The position numbers were made by a program, and so were the translations under genes. Under the pieces are notes generated by a model. The model made no database searches and was not told where the DNA came from. It saw only the letters and a program-made list of their open reading frames with translations. Of a stretch of DNA of 5,795 bases, positions 5,208 through 5,795 are shown one piece after another. Source of the DNA: Pontiella desulfatans (GTDB taxonomy: Bacteria > Verrucomicrobiota > Kiritimatiellia > Kiritimatiellales > Pontiellaceae). The DNA lies in assembly GCA_029287275.1 (NCBI GenBank), contig JARFRL010000160.1, forward strand, positions 1 to 5,795. Reading direction: 5' to 3'. The stretch's first letter is position 1. Each line of letters begins with the position of its first letter.

Positions 5208-5384
5208 ATGAACCTTCAGGACTTAGCGAACAAACGAGCGAGCAAGGCGCGGCGATCCGGCCCAGACCCCTCGCGTTGGTGGACGCGGCCGAAACGGCGC
5301 GCCGATTCCCGCGGCAAACAGCCGACCGTTCCGCGCGAAGAGGATCTCGACCATCTCGGCGCCCTCCACGAAAACAGCCACTGA
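5208..5384 (+). CDS. Small charged protein of unknown function, 58 aa
   Basis: I do not recognise this protein. The N-terminal half is basic (A7-N-K-R-A-S-K-A-R-R, then W24-W-T-R-P-K-R-R), with a Trp-Trp pair; the C-terminal part is acidic (R43-E-E-D-L-D-H-L). It has no signal peptide or membrane segment and is probably soluble, with a largely disordered basic tail. It lies 46 nt after the 59-aa ORF on the same strand and 3 nt before the stem of a strong terminator, so it is probably the last gene of a two-gene unit. It shares the short R-A-x-[ST]-R-G-like motif with its neighbour (R-A-T-E-S-R-G versus R-A-D-S-R-G), too short to claim homology. Codon use matches the surrounding genes. Confidence 0.62.
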   Translation: MNLQDLANKRASKARRSGPDPSRWWTRPKRRADSRGKQPTVPREEDLDHLGALHENSH

Positions 5385-5387
5385 ACG

Positions 5388-5417
5388 AAAACCTCCCGCG
5401 ACCCGGGAGGTTTTTTT
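5388..5417 (+). terminator. Rho-independent terminator after the small-ORF operon
   Basis: An 11-bp stem (AAAACCTCCCG at 5388-5398 with CGGGAGGTTTT at 5404-5414) closes the 5-nt loop CGACC and runs into seven T (5411-5417). It begins 3 nt after the stop of the 58-aa ORF. The A-run on its left could also give weak termination of minus-strand transcripts. Confidence 0.95.
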
Positions 5418-5424
5418 GGATTCA

Positions 5425-5452
5425 TGGACCCGCCGCGCGCGGTCGATTTAAT
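5425..5452 (+). promoter_or_regulatory. Candidate promoter of the tmRNA gene
   Basis: TGGACC (four of six) and TTTAAT (five of six) with a 16-nt spacer would start transcription near 5459, leaving a leader of about 59 nt to be removed by RNase P at 5518. A TTGACG hexamer (5463-5468) is also present but has no good -10 at 16-18 nt. The terminator just upstream shows that ssrA needs its own promoter. Confidence 0.3.
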
Positions 5453-5517
5453 GGAACACGGGTTGACGCTTGAACGTTTTTGGTGTTCCCTCCGTCCTTA
5501 CTGATGACCCATTTATT

Positions 5518-5795
5518 GGGGATGACTGGTTTCGACGGGTACGTAGAAGCTTCAGTGGCGTGTCGAGGTTGGACTCCAGGCCTCGTAAAAAGGAGCCCAA
5601 AAAACATAAATGCTGACGAAAGTTACGCACTAGCGGCATAGTTCCGCTACGTCTCTACTCCGATGTCTGTTAAGAGATAGAGGCGACGATAGCAGGCTAA
5701 GGCTTCGTTCGGGTTTCCGGAACGCGGCTCGAAAACCATAACAGGAAACTAGCGACCAAAGTGGCTCTGTCGGGTGGCAGCGGAGGCGGCGAATC
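5518..5795 (+). ncRNA. ssrA: tmRNA (transfer-messenger RNA), 3' end beyond the window
   Basis: tmRNA with SmpB rescues stalled ribosomes and tags the unfinished peptide for proteolysis. The mature 5' end GGGGATGACTGGTTTCGACG is the conserved tRNA-like 5' half. The CCTCGTAAAAAGGAG block corresponds to pseudoknot 1. The tag frame resumes at GCT 5612, preceded by A-T-A (5606-5608) at the -6 to -4 positions that set the resume codon in E. coli. It reads ADESYALAA and stops at TAG 5639-5641. The stop lies in the loop of a 6-bp hairpin (TAGCGG 5631-5636 with CCGCTA 5644-5649), matching tmRNA helix 5. The remainder (5650-5795) covers the later pseudoknots. The T-arm and 3' acceptor strand that would pair with the 5' GGGG are missing at the window edge. 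This is the ordinary one-piece form, with no sign of permutation. Confidence 0.97.
5612..5641 (+). other. tmRNA proteolysis tag reading frame (ADESYALAA-stop)
   Basis: Nine codons from GCT to GCA followed by TAG encode ADESYALAA. The A-L-A-A end is the ClpXP/ClpAP degron and Y-A-L-A-A matches the E. coli tag end (ANDENYALAA). The frame is fixed by alignment of the GAC-GAA and TAC-GCA codons with the known tag. Confidence 0.9.

Noticed and set aside
5006..5209. 67-aa minus-strand frame opposite the 59-aa ORF
   Set aside because: No ribosome-binding site or promoter; the plus strand has both for its own ORFs.
5422..5639. Small minus-strand open frames across the ssrA 5' region
   Set aside because: They overlap the structured tmRNA gene and its leader and have no translation signals.

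Overview
The window looks like chromosomal DNA from a GC-rich, didermal (Gram-negative) bacterium. Coding regions strongly prefer G or C at third codon positions. Two genes encode lipoproteins with clear lipoboxes, and one encodes a predicted outer-membrane beta-barrel ending in Phe. The right edge carries a one-piece tmRNA gene whose proteolysis tag reads ADESYALAA. I cannot place the genus. The combination would fit a deltaproteobacterium-like or deep-branching candidate lineage, but that is inference.

Left block (1-2970, minus strand): two paralogous HEAT-repeat lipoproteins lie head to tail. The complete upstream copy (2970-1168, 600 aa) ends in a strong intrinsic terminator. The downstream copy (1014 to beyond the left edge) has its own ribosome-binding site and a candidate promoter, so the pair looks like an old duplication now transcribed as separate units.

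Middle block (2971-4861): a divergent intergenic region separates the lipoprotein from a plus-strand PagL-like outer-membrane lipid A deacylase (3147-3713). The stop codon of that gene overlaps the stop codon of a convergent small polytopic membrane protein (4237-3710, minus). Upstream of the membrane protein, on the same strand, is a cysteine-rich, possibly zinc-binding protein of unknown function (4861-4316).

Right block (4862-5795): this is the most interesting part. A very good sigma-54 (RpoN) -24/-12 element at 4933-4948 precedes two small, basic, unrecognised ORFs (59 and 58 aa). Each has a strong Shine-Dalgarno, and the pair is closed by a strong intrinsic terminator. A near-consensus sigma-70 promoter for the opposite-strand Cys-rich gene overlaps the ribosome-binding site and start of the first small ORF, so the two transcription units should interfere with each other. 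The window ends inside ssrA (tmRNA), whose tRNA-like 3' half is off the edge.

No CRISPR array, transposon, tRNA or rRNA gene was seen. The longest stretch without a gene is about 175 bases.
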